DNA of 64,000 bases, from NCBI RefSeq assembly GCF_036324505.1, contig NC_086358.1, positions 5,465,268 to 5,529,267 on the forward strand. Reading direction: 5' to 3'. A program made the translations under genes and the position numbers. This document shows, in pieces, positions 13,700 to 25,491 of this stretch. Below the pieces are notes generated by a model. It was not told the origin of the DNA. It searched no databases and worked only from the letters and a program-made list of their open reading frames with translations. The number at the start of each line of letters is the position of its first letter. The first letter of the stretch is position 1. The DNA comes from Eleginops maclovinus. Taxonomy: Eukaryota > Chordata > Actinopteri > Perciformes > Eleginopidae.

Positions 13700-14218
13700 A
13701 TTCAGCAGCTGCATATGAATGAATGTACTCACTCCCTCCATTACATATTTTTGCAGTAATGCATTTCCAACACTCAGACCCCTCCAGCAGCAGGAGCAGC
13801 AGCAGCAGCAGCAACCAAACGCAGCCACTCAGCATTGCTGCTTAATGCATTGCGCGCCATGTGTCTGCCATTTTAAACTTTGCATTAATGTGTGTTTTTT
13901 TTTTTTGTGGGTCACATCCAGCCTTAGAGTCAGTGAGAAAGCCTTGCCCTCGATGTTGCCTAGTTTTGTGGTTGCGTGGAAACTAAACGACTGCACTCAA
14001 AGAGAGCGAGCCCTGAACTGTAGGAGCATTTCCAGTGGCGCGTGGTGGCTGCCCACAAGAGCGGCTCTCTGCACAAGTTTAACGAGGACCTGATGGAGGA
14101 GAAGCGAGATATTGACCGAACCGCCTTCCGGGGATTTCTCTGATCCGACGGCGCATTTCACCCTCTGACACTTGCTGAGAAACACACCATGGGAAGGAGA
14201 GCGAAAGCAGCAAAGACG
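13700..14218 (+). other. lrrc3c: putative lrrc3c promoter region and 5' UTR exon
   Basis: A GC-richer block ends at a good splice donor, GAC|GTGAGT, with GT at 14219-14220. The next well-placed acceptor is 17105-17106, 84 bases before the LRRC3 start codon. LRRC3-family genes usually have a non-coding 5' exon and one coding exon, which fits. The exon's 5' end is not fixed; a (CAG)n run at about 13785-13813 lies inside the block. A short open frame beginning at the ATG at 14189 reads across the donor and is not considered coding. Inferred, without transcript evidence. Confidence 0.45.
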
Positions 14219-17106
14219 TGAGTGTGTGTTTGTGCTGTTGATCCTATTTGTGATATCGCATGCCTTTACGCATTTGCTTCACCTAAGAACTAGCGTCTGT
14301 TTTCTAGTTTTACGGGTTTAGACATGTGACTGGTGAAGACAATACTGGATGGAGCTGGCTAAAACAGGATGAAAGACAAACTTAACAAGGGTATCAGTTC
14401 CCACAAGGCATCTCCTTTTATCTCCTGTCTTTTGAGTTCATTTTCCACCAGATGCTTATTTTTAATGACTATATTTTACATTTTTGTTCATGCGCTGATA
14501 CTTGTTGCACTTTATTTATGCATCCTGAATATCCCTATTGTGTTGTGATTAATGGAAAGTAATCACAACTCCAATACTAACGCTTGGTATTTAAGATTTT
14601 AATCTGGATGTGATATTTAAACATAAAACAATGGCGAGATCAAACCCCTATGAATCTCTAACATACTGTACACGAAAGGCCATTACACAAACTGCCCTGC
14701 TGTACCAGAAGTAGGCTTATGCTCCTGGCCTCGAAACGAATTATTTTATGTGGTAAAATGGAGTGTTATGGTGTAGTTGAAATCTGCCAAAGCAGTGTTG
14801 TGCCTTAAGGAAAAGCAAGAAAAGCGCATCCAAATTGGCATTAAGTCAGGGATTGGCAGTAGAAAGAGCTAAAAGCAGTGAGATATGATTGCAGTTGCAA
14901 TAAAATTGTGTGTTTCAATTTATTGTAAGTGTTCCACATTGCCCTGTTTCCCTTTCTGTCATCTACACACCCCATTGATAACTAGAAACCAGCATCTTAT
15001 TTGCCATTCATGCAGCTGTGATGTGATTCCACGAGGAGGTCAGATTCATACATGAAAAAAAAAACTACGCCACAAAACATATTCCCTAGTACATTTGTGT
15101 TGCATTTAAATTCTTCCCAAGTTTATGTCTGGCTTACCAAATGACTGCTCCTCGTATAATTGGGGCCAGAAAGGTGCAGCACTGGCAGCAGGGAATTTAT
15201 GAAGTGTGAGATTGACCTTTTGGCCGTGAGAGCGCTGTATTTATTGTTTAAATTAAGAGCATGAAAGGTTATTTATCACATCAGTAATGACTTAAGGTTC
15301 ACTGATGAAGACCTCTTCAGATTTAGAGGCCAAGGGGTTTATTGAATTTACTTGTGTGTGGTTATCTCATGCACTATATTTTCCTTTCTCTACCCTTTGT
15401 TCTTTCGCTGCCAGCTGTCTTTATCAGCTGTCCCTGTGAATGACTAACATTTGCCCCTTTTCCCGATGTCTCATTAGTGTCACGCACTGTTCTCTGCGTT
15501 GTTATTGTGCTGTTACCCCCTCTCCTTAAATCCTCTTGATATCATTCTTTCTCTCACAACCCTGTGCTGCTGTGTCCAATTTCCCTCTGTGCCCACATGC
15601 TTTCTCCTCCTCCGTCACCAGCCTTCTGCTCCTGCTCCCCCATTATCTCAGCAAAATACCAGGCTGGCATGCTGTGTGACGGGAAAAGTGCAGCCTTTAC
15701 AGGAACATAACGATACCATTTAGTTCAGGCAAGACTTTTATGTCCTTTGCTGGTATTTTACATCCTAATGCACCATGCTGACATAAAGCGTGGAAGGAAA
15801 TCTTTTGGAAGTTGCTTTTCTTAATGAAGATGGATAACCATCTCATGCTAAACTACCCCAGTTAAGATATCTAAATAGCCGAGGCTTTTTCTGTGCTTTG
15901 CTCCGGTGCATCAGCCTCTATCTCGCCTCATTATTAGGTTTGTCTAGCAGGCATTTCTAAAACCTGCGTGACACAATGAGTGTTATTAGCTGTGTCTCGT
16001 CGACAAGGCATCTGTCCCCTTAACACACACATACACAACAGCATTGCCACTACACACTGTCCTCTACCCCCTAACGTTATGTGATACTTTGAGGTACTTG
16101 GAGATCGATTTCATTTTTTAATCTTGGTAAGTGGATCTTGCCCAGTCTCCAGCCATTTTGAAGAAATTAAGAAGTCCGGTTGAACTCTATGGTCCATCTT
16201 TTTGTCTTTTTAGAAAAGACAGGCCATGACATTGTCTGTTTTGTTGGCCTTGGTGGCGTTTATGGCATTAGCATTTGCCCCGACAAAAGGATTGGATGGC
16301 CAACACTGATGCTACATTGACTTAAGGAGTTTTTCCTTAAGAGGATTAGTAACAGGATAGGAGGTCACCCTGATCAGGTATTAATGAAGTGTGTTAGGGT
16401 GGGTAGATCTGCTATTTTCAAAGGCTTACATACAAAATATAAAGTGTAATTTACGGGACACACAGACAAGCTTTTACTTCTGTGTTACTTGCACTTCTGA
16501 CCAAATGATCCATGTACTAGCGACCGCACAGCTTGACAGATAATCTAGAACATCTTTAATGGTCACTTGAAATAAAATGATTGCATCTGAATGGCTGCTG
16601 TAGTTGTGAAAATAACTGGATACATGTGAAGTTACTTCATGAAAAAAGTAGTTGGTTTTATGTTTTGTTTGGAACATTTGTTCTTCATGGTGTCACATCA
16701 CTATTTTGATGACAATCTCTGTGTACTGAAATAGCCCAGCGCTGCAGGGATGGCAATTATAAATGAAGCACAGTGACACCAAAGGATCTTCTAGCTTGTT
16801 TATTTAGTTGGTATGAAGGGAATGTTTGATCCTTAGACTTTACTGGGAAATATATCAGAAGTTCAGTTGTATCTGGCCATCATGCTGGAATCATCAATCC
16901 CGTTGCCTTCTCGCTGCAATTAGATCAGTTTCAGTAGACTACCCCCTGTGTTCTGTTATATATCACCATGGACTCTGAAACCATTGTTGATCACCCATGT
17001 TTTGCTTGAGAAAACTGTTTGACAGAACAATCTGCCCTGTTGTTCATTTTAGAGGCTAGCCCTCCCAACACTGCTAATGTGACTCTTTGTTGTTTTTATG
17101 CAACAG
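14219..17106 (+). other. presumed lrrc3c 5' UTR intron; no other gene seen
   Basis: Bounded by GTGAGT at 14219 and a polypyrimidine-containing acceptor ending CAACAG at 17106. I see no coding exon, RNA gene or clear repeat inside. Possible regulatory elements cannot be recognised by eye. Confidence 0.45.
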
Positions 17107-17189
17107 GCTCAACAGCTTTTGGGGAGGTTGATGAGGACTTCACCTCCTGCGCCCAGGTGGTCTTTCCTGGAGCATGCCCGTACCCCACA

Positions 17190-17984
17190 ATGTCCCTAAT
17201 TGCAGACTGGTTACTGCGCCACTCAGTGGTAATGTGTTTGCTGCTGCACAGCCTAGTGCTTATGACCTTTTGCTTCCACCATGCTGCCACCAGTTGCTCC
17301 AAGAGCTGTTATTGCTCTGAAAGCGATACCGGGGGTAAGACGGTCCGCTGCAGCAATATGCAGCTCACAGAGATCCCCCAGGATATCCCAAATGACACGC
17401 AACGCGTCTACCTGGACTTCAACCTTTTCACTACAGTCCCAACTAATGCTTTTGCAGGTTTGCCCAACTTAGTTGAACTGGATCTATCACACAATGAATT
17501 GAGCCTGTTAGAACCAGGGGCATTCCGAGGACTTGGCCCCTCACTACAGTTCCTAGACATTTCTTCTAACAAGTTAGTGAAATTTATCCCAGAGGCCTTT
17601 GATGGCCTGCGGTCTCGCGCCAACCTAACAAACAATCCGTGGCATTGTGACTGCAACTTGCAGATGGCTTTGCCCCGTGTGGACCTGGAGCCTGTATCGC
17701 TGGCGGGAATCGTTTGCAAGACTTCAGATCCGGAGGAAACGGGAGTTCAAGGACTTGCCTTCCTGCTGACACCAGACATAGACCTATGTGTGGTGATGAA
17801 GAGGACTACAGATGTGGCCATGCTGGTGGTCATGTTTGGCTGGTTCACCATGGTAATCTCTTACCTGGTGTACTATGTCAGGGCTAATCAGGAGGACGCC
17901 CGCAGACACCTGGAGTATCTCAAGTCGTTGCCAGGCATACAGGGCAAGTCAGAGGAGTCTTCCACCATTAGTACTGTGGTATAG
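17190..17984 (+). CDS. lrrc3c: LRRC3-family single-pass leucine-rich repeat membrane protein
   Basis: 264 residues in one coding exon. Order: signal peptide about 1-35 (hydrophobic core VVMCLLLHSLVLMTFCF); LRRNT cysteine cluster at 36-54 (CSKSCYC); about three leucine-rich repeats at 71-143 (YLDFNLFTTVP, LVELDLSHN, LQFLDISSN); LRRCT starting NNPWHCDC at 148-155; one membrane helix about 208-230 (MLVVMFGWFTMVISYLVYY); and a short basic cytosolic tail RANQEDARRHLEYLKSLP ending STVV, a possible PDZ ligand. The TM and tail are those of LRRC3/LRRC3B/LRRC3C. The start at 17190 (A at -3, directly before the signal peptide) is preferred to an upstream in-frame ATG at 17019, which would precede the acceptor at 17106. 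Synteny with csf3, med24 and top2a points to lrrc3c; lrrc3b is the alternative. Molecular function of the family is poorly known. Confidence 0.85.
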   Translation: MSLIADWLLRHSVVMCLLLHSLVLMTFCFHHAATSCSKSCYCSESDTGGKTVRCSNMQLTEIPQDIPNDTQRVYLDFNLFTTVPTNAFAGLPNLVELDLSHNELSLLEPGAFRGLGPSLQFLDISSNKLVKFIPEAFDGLRSRANLTNNPWHCDCNLQMALPRVDLEPVSLAGIVCKTSDPEETGVQGLAFLLTPDIDLCVVMKRTTDVAMLVVMFGWFTMVISYLVYYVRANQEDARRHLEYLKSLPGIQGKSEESSTISTVV

Positions 17985-18461
17985 GGCAGATGAAGCTATA
18001 CCTGGGACCTGAAGTGGTAACCAACACTAAAACCGGATGAAGCTACAACTACACGGTCTTCATCGGTCTCAGATGGTTTTACTCAGCTGTTGTCACTAAG
18101 CCAAGGTGGGCAACAAGACATGTGCATCTGCACAAGAAAAACAGGCCGATGCAACCTAGCCAGATGAATAATTCATCTTCCAGTGACCCATTAGGAGTTT
18201 CTGCTGGCTGAGTTGATGGTCTGGTCCGTGCACTAAGGGAGTTAAAGCAACGGTGAACTCCAAATATGGGATACAAATGGGATTTATCCAATGGTGCATA
18301 CACCTAGATGCACCTCCCCTACACACTGACAATATGAAGCAAACATCATTATGAACGATGGGAAACGGTAACACTACAATGAGGAAATCCACGTACAACT
18401 GTTTTCCGTTACAGCCCTTATGGTGTTCACCAGTATATTCTAAGTAAAATTATGTTTTCCA

Positions 18462-18467
18462 ATTAAA
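18462..18467 (+). terminator. possible lrrc3c polyadenylation signal
   Basis: ATTAAA about 480 bases after the stop codon, followed by a T/G-rich stretch. It is the first acceptable poly(A) hexamer that I noticed downstream of the gene. Confidence 0.35.
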
Positions 18468-20044
18468 TCGTTGTTTTTTGGGTTTCTCTTAATGAACTTA
18501 GTCAACTGTTTCATGAAAAGATACATACAGTTATTGAGAATGTGATTCACTTTTTAGCAAATGCATATTTAGCTCACTTAGCTGATGAATCAGATTGCTG
18601 TGTGATGAAGGACTCATTGGTTATTCTGATGTTTTTGGCAGTAGCTACTGTACTAGAGCTCCATACTGATGAGAACCGCAGACCTCCAAGTTGCCTTTGT
18701 ATGTTAACAGTGTTTGACAGGAAACTCCTACTAGCTCACCCTAACCTCCAATTACACCCCCTAAATTATCTATCCAAACACAGCAGTACTTTAAACTGCG
18801 TATCAAAAGTGCATTTATCAAATGCCGGTATGAAAAATGTCGTTTTTTGCGGAGGTAACGAACGTCACCTGTCACGACCGTCACCTGGGACTGATTCGAT
18901 TTGAGTCCTGTTAGCTGATACCAGAAACACACAGCAGCTCCGGAATTACTCCTCAGCATAATATGCTAATCTTTAGTCACAAGCCAATAGCCCTGCATGC
19001 AATATCATGTAATTGTCAGATAAGGTTGATGTGAGAAGCAGAGAATTCGAGGTTACTGCAGTTCAGCTGTCATCAAATAGAAAGAGAGATGGAGAGAAAC
19101 AGGGACACATTTTTTCACATTCTGGTTTAAAAAGCCCTTCAGCAAACACTCTCACTCCTTCATCCAGAGCTGTTAAGTTAACACAGAGGAACCCTTCATT
19201 ATCCTACCTTGTTATATAGACAGATTCTCTACTTATGCACTGATTTTCATTCTCTATCAGGCCTTTAATAAGCATGCCGTTGGGAGCTTCATTGTCTGAT
19301 GCAGTCACTCCAAATAACATTTATGAAGCCATGACCTGTGGGTCCTTTTTATAAGACCTGTAAGGGATGTAAATCTCCTATTTCAGCAGACAGAGTAAGA
19401 TGCATTTGTGTCTCTTCCAACAAACTCGTCGATATAAAACTGAGACCTCAAAAAGGGAAATGTTATTAGGAGGAGGTGTAATTTAATCCACATGAGACCG
19501 TGCACTAAGATTTACTCTCGTCGGTTCCACAGAACAAGGTCAGAATAACCCTGTGCATGCTTCAATAATGAAATGTCTTGTTTGAGATGTGGGAAATGGT
19601 TTGTCAACAAGGATTTCCCTGTCAGACACAAGCATGCCTTTAGAGCAAGTGCAGGAGTGATACATTATTTATGATAGCCACAAAAACACTTGAGAGCAAG
19701 TCAGGGATTGACCCATCATCTTGTGTGACCCAGTTCTTGAGGAGAAAAAAGGGAGTGCCAAAGGGGATGAGCTGCCCCCCTCTCTGCTGCTTGGCATACC
19801 CTTGCTTGGGTAAAACACTTTCCAAATGTCCTTGGGCTGATCGGGGAGAGTCAAGAGCACTCACAGTGGCATCCCAAAGTCAGCTCCACCTCATCCTTAA
19901 ATCCCCTTTCCTCCCAAAGGTAGCACTCTGTTTTCAAAAGACAGGTTTCAGATCTTGGAAATATTCTTATTAACATATTAGCAACCGCAGGGGGTTGGTT
20001 ACCATGAGGACATTTTATTTTGTTAGCTTAACATGTGCTATGAG

Positions 20045-20165
20045 GCAGATTCTTCTAGCCAGGTTAGGCTTTTTCCAGTCTTTATGCTAAGCTAAGCTAA
20101 CAAGCTAATAGCTGTAGCTTCTTTTAGCATAAAGACATGAAAGTGGTATCAATCTTTTTACAAAA
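20045..20165 (-). repeat. partial copy of a teleost transposon-like repeat
   Basis: Contains CCAGTCTTTATGCTAAGCTA, GTAGCTTC, AGACATGA and GTGGTATCAATCTT in the order expected for the reverse complement of the repeat at 23640-24205. It is a truncated copy in the opposite orientation. Confidence 0.6.
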
Positions 20166-20428
20166 TCCCAGAATGTTAGACAATTTATTTTAAATAAAAG
20201 AACTCTGTTATTTTCTCAACAGTGTTTATGTTAGACATGTTGTGTTTGCCATCTGTTCACCTTGTTGTGCTTGACAGCGCCATAGTTTCTATTAACAGGC
20301 TGAGTTTGTTTGACAATGATATTGATCTTGACAGAGGTAATCTTAAGGAAGCCCAGGTACAGCCTCCCATGACGGGCAGGAGGTTCAACAGTACTGAAAA
20401 ATAGATGGTAAGCCTCTCTTTGACATTT

Positions 20429-20554
<126 letters not shown>

Positions 20555-23500
20555 CACTCTTTCCTCTGATATCAGACTCTCATGGTGGCTTTGAAACCAG
20601 CCACTGTAAAGGGAAGCTCACTACAAGACAAGATAAACACAGAACTAGGAACAGACATGGCTGACTGTAGTCTGTCCAGGTAATGTAGGTGAGTGCCCAC
20701 ATTCTTTTGTTTGCCTGTATGTACGACAGGTGTGTGTGCATGGCGGGAGTGAGGGTTTGTGTAATGTAACACCGCTGTTCCCCAGCACACATAAATGTCA
20801 CTGAGGTTAATTTAAATTTCAGACGAGCTCAGTTTGCCCCGCCCGCTCCCTTAGACACGTTACACTGGTGTGAGCATTACAACTGCTGGGTAATGGGACA
20901 CAAAGTGGGGGATAAGGTGACGCATCCAATCCCACAGAGCGCAGCCCTGTTTGGGGTTGGGTTGCAGGTGAAAATGTTTCCAGGCTTTGAGATCACATGG
21001 GGTCTCCCAGTGAGGGCCTCAGTCAGCACCTGATTTCCTCCTTCAGCCAAAAAAGGTAAGCGACACCCAAGACGCAGCATCTGAGAAGAGTGACAAGGAC
21101 ATCCTTGTCAATATTTTGTAAAGGTGTCCTTTTTCTGATGCCCTTGGATAGGGATGATACGCAGTCGAAACGGCATGAAGAAAAGGTCCTGACTTCATTA
21201 AGTGCAACACAGCTCCCCCTGTTGTGGAGTTTGTGAATGTGAAGACATCAAATGTATTTGTCGTTCTTTTTTTTACATTAAGATGAACATTTATTAGTCA
21301 AATCATCCTAAAGACCTCACTTAAACAACAGTAAATACTAATGTTTCTCAATAATAGTATTAAGCCACTGGTGGGCCCAAAGGACATCTGCTTTAGGCCC
21401 TTATTGAGGCCCCAACACACATGATCCACCAATACTTCCTGCTCCATTTTGCTCTAAACTAGTTGGTTTTGATTAAACTCAAGATTGTTAAAGTGGAAAC
21501 ATACTTTTTAAAATTCTCCCCCCTAGTTTTTCCAAGGGTTATATCGTTCTGTTGATCGCTACTGTCCAAAACAACAAACGACTTTATCAATTCCAAAGAA
21601 CTAGTATCCCTAATCTAAATTCTTATGATGAATTAGTTAGTCAGTTAGTCTTTGCTTTCTTTGCCCCCTTTGGCTCTATTGCTGGCTATAGTATCCACTG
21701 TTCAAATTAATCTGGTTGTTCTGCTACCTGGGAACAGCTACTGTAAGCTTTTTTCTTGGTGAAATGCTCTTTTGACAGAGAAGTAATACCTGGGGCTTTT
21801 ATTGTGAAAGGAGGTTGCAGACAGAACTTGCATATTGGAAGCAAAGCTTGCCGGGGAACCAAATCGCAAATCACGTGTGTCATAAGATTCAGCAATTATC
21901 TTGTTCAATCAATTCTCACTTCCTGAAGATGAGTTGTTTTCAGAGTTAAGAATAAGCTGAACTCTACAAGTGGTTATTTATAAAGCTACATTATGTTACA
22001 CATTAAATGAATATTGCCGTTGCGATTTCCATAATATTAATAGCTAAAGCACAAATGGTGAAAAAGCGGATATATTTACCGGTTTAATGAATATTACATA
22101 CACAATGGCATATATGACTGTTGCACAGTACTGTATGATAAACATCTCCCTGTGGATCATAAGTCTAGATTCACAGATGTGACCTACTAACTACACAAAT
22201 TTAATATAGGTCTAGATTCCAAGTTTGGATACACCCTAAGGGACGCATCATCTATTGGGAATTCTGTAAAAGCAATTTGGGATTAAAACGAAAGCATGAT
22301 TCATTTCTCATCATGTGCCTCAATATATCAAATGTGGCTGATAAAGATGTCTTGTATGCAATTTATAATTGAGTCATAAATCAAGTAATTGTCATGTTCG
22401 TTGTGAAATCATTTCCTGAGAAAATTCAAACTTCTTACCTCAGAGGAAGACAGGAGTGCTCACATACTTTGGTCTTTGCTCATATACACAGCCTATGGTC
22501 ATCACAAGGCATACCAACCCAATTCGGCCTTAATTCCTGTTAAAAATACATTTTCCTTGACTCTCACTCCCTGAAAAAAAAAACCACATGACACAATTGA
22601 ACCAGAGCTGATTTTCAAATGAATTGAACCTGGACATACTGGTAGATCTTTGCTATCCGTCTTAGCATAGCAACACATCATGTTGTCTTGAGATCTGACA
22701 AAAAACAGTCCAGGTTACATTAACCCTTAAGTGGGAACACATAAGGTATTTCAGCACCAACACATCTTTCAGTTCTGTTCAGGCTAATACCTCTATACTT
22801 AATTATTTTAGAAGTTATTGATGTAAGTGCTAAACTATGATGGCAAATTAACACAATATATCTCTTAAAACAAACTAAATTTGATATTGGCCCATTTGTG
22901 TAAATATTAGAAGTGGTCCCAGGACGCAGGATTATCCCTAAACCTCTTAGACCGAGTCATTTTACAGCCATCGTTGTGCTCTCTAGAAAACCAGGTCCTT
23001 TCAAAGGCCTTCTGGGTAATCCAACAGGAAAGTAAAGATGTATGTCATAAAAATGTGAGATTTTAGACGTGAGGGCTCAATGTAAACCCCTTTCTGTTTT
23101 CATTTAGGCTAATCCCCTTGCCTGACATTTTATAACCCCTCTTGACCTCTCTAATCCCTTCAGATTGACTAAAATGTTCCTTCCTGCAGAAACTTAACTC
23201 CTATTAAATGAAGCATAAGGGTGCATGCTTTTTAAGGTTAAAAGGCAGGACGTGCTTGTGCAGCTTTTCCCCCGTCCAGCCTAAGGTGAGCCAGCACCTC
23301 TACAACCAAGTAGTGTTTTGAACTGGGTCATTGAAGGGTCTACAGAGCGAGGCCTCGGCAGTGAATAATGCCCTTCTTTCATGTGCAGGATTGATTGGAG
23401 ATCGCACCAGTGTGGATTTCAGGGATCAGATTTGACAGCCTCACTTCACAGCCTATCAAGCATAGCCAGATGTAACAAAGCTACACTGAGTGATCAAGGG

Positions 23501-23639
23501 GCCTCGTGTCAGAGCATGAAGAAAACCGATCTGTTACAATAGAGGCACCGCATTGACCTATGAGGTGATTACATAACTCAGAATGGTATATCTGGTTTTA
23601 CAATTTTTTAAACAAGGATTTTGTTAATAACTTCAGGTT

Positions 23640-24205
23640 TTACATTAAAATGAGGTTTCAGAATGTTCAAACACACCTATCCACTTTTTCAAAGAAAGTT
23701 AGATGAAAAAATGATACCCCTTTTGTGTCTCTGTGAAAATGTATGCTTGAGCCAACAGCTGGTTAGCTTAGCTTAGCATAAAGACTGAAAACAGGGGGGA
23801 ATAGCTAGCCTAGCTATGTCTTAATGTAAAAGCCAGTCAACCATTGCTCTCTACATCACTAATTACCATGTGTGTGTTGTTTGTTAAATCCATAAACAGT
23901 CTTACTTTAAAACAGTAAGTATGTTTTTTGGCTGGTGGCCGTGACACACTCTCATGCTACAAATAAAATACAACCTGATATATTAATGTGGTAGAGGTAC
24001 CGGGAGGCAGAGCCAAGCTAGGGTTAGGGCTACAGTATTTATGCTAAGCTTATTTAACTAACACGGTGCTGGCTTGTCTCTAATCTAAACTAAGCTGTCC
24101 TCTCCTGATGGTAGCTTCATATTCAGTGTAGCCTACAGACTTAAGAGTGCTATCAATTTTCTTAGCAAAAAAGCACTGAGACTATGTCAAACCAAACCTT
24201 TAAGG
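23640..24205 (+). repeat. degenerate palindromic non-autonomous DNA-transposon-like repeat
   Basis: The left half has AGTTAGATGAAAAAATGATA, then GGTTAGCTTAGCTTAGCATA, AAGACTGAAAACAGGG and TAGCTAGCC. The right half has matching inverted pieces: ATGCTAAGC, ATGGTAGCTTCATATTC, CAGACTTAAGAGTGCTATCA, then TCTTAGCAAAAAAG. This palindromic layout, with TTAGC-rich arms and a 'GATACC ... GGTATC'-like pair near the ends, is recurrent in fish genomes. The superfamily is not assigned; ends are approximate and no target duplication was identified. Confidence 0.6.
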
Positions 24206-25382
24206 CAAGGACACACCAAAAGTGTTGTCACAAGACAGCTGTTTGATTGCTCAGTTTGATAAATATTGCCTTACCCTGCACATTTCTGATTGAAATGCTC
24301 TACAGAGTGTAACATCACAGTTGAAATATAATTTAGAAAACTCATAAATCCACCAGATGGCACTCTTGTATCTGTCAAGCCGGTTTGTTAATTTTCCCAC
24401 CTGCTGTTTATTATAACTGAACACAAAGCCTAGTGGGCTCAATTCCGCTGAACCGGTAAACTCCAGTGTGGCTCAAGAACATTTTCAGGTAAAACAAATC
24501 TCAGAGTCTTCAGATTGCTGCAGCAGATGCTACATTTAAATACAGTTGTAAATGCCATATTTCTGTTTCTGATGTTGTTTCTTTACAAGCAGAAAACATA
24601 CAGCTGTGTCAGTACTTAATGTAAATGTAAACCTGTTAAAATGTCCAATCTATTAATAGCAAGATGCAAGCCACGAGTGATTTGCCACAAAGGAATCACA
24701 ATGACCAAAAATCACAGTGGGGTTTCCTTTGAAAAACTTCTAGATTTCATTAACACTTGTGAATTTAACATTTAAAAACTTTAAATTTCCATTTCCCTCC
24801 GTCAGTCAGGCAGTGGAAAAGCCTGTTTCCTCTACAGTTCTTTTTATTTAAGACTTTGATATAGTTTGTGCAACAGACTGGACTCATCCTCAAACTATAG
24901 GCTGTGTTACATCAATGTAAAATATGAGAAATGGAGGAATTCCCAAAAGCTCTTGAATTGTGTTACTCTGGAGGCTTTTGTAGAAAATGTAATTGCATAA
25001 TAGGAAACAATTTATAGTCATCTGCAAAACTTTCACCATCTTATTTTACATTTCTTCAATTCACTTCTGGCACATATACCATATAGTCACTTTAATGTTT
25101 AATAGTTCATGTTTTATTCCTATTTGTGTATGTTATGTGAAGTCAGTTGTAGTGAATTTTGTTTGAAAAATGCCAATAAAAAACGAAACTCACCTTAATT
25201 TTGAGAGTCAAATTGTTAAATAAATCCAACAAAGAATAAATGTGTTTAAATTAAATGTCATTATTTCCAATTACCACTGTTTAGACACAGGTAAGCAATT
25301 TTGATTGAAAAGAACAATTAAATGGCTTTGAATGAAAATTGCAATTCATGAATCTCCTATGGTAATCAGATGACAAAATTAT

Positions 25383-25416
25383 GGGAAATCCCTCTACTTC
25401 GGCCTGCTATATATAT
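25383..25416 (+). promoter_or_regulatory. csf3: csf3 core promoter: NF-kB-like site and TATA box
   Basis: GGGAAATCCC at 25383-25392 fits the NF-kB consensus GGGRNNYYCC. TATATATAT at 25408-25416 lies 76 bases before the start codon, implying transcription from about 25440 and a 5' UTR near 50 bases. Mammalian CSF3 is also an inducible, TATA-containing, NF-kB/C/EBP-responsive gene. An ATTGCAAT word at about 25349 might serve C/EBP-type factors, but that is speculative. Confidence 0.7.
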
Positions 25417-25491
25417 GACTTTAAGTGTACTATTAATCATGAATAGTGTTCACTTGAAGTCAATACTTAAAGACATTCCTCAACAGAGGCC

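Noticed and set aside
13442..13828. Open frames with Cys-Val, His-Thr and Gln runs on both strands
   Set aside because: Produced by the GT microsatellite and the (CAG)n run; no protein family visible.
17019..17189. Upstream in-frame extension of the LRRC3 open frame
   Set aside because: It would place 57 residues before the signal peptide and crosses a good splice acceptor at 17106, so it is intron and 5' UTR.
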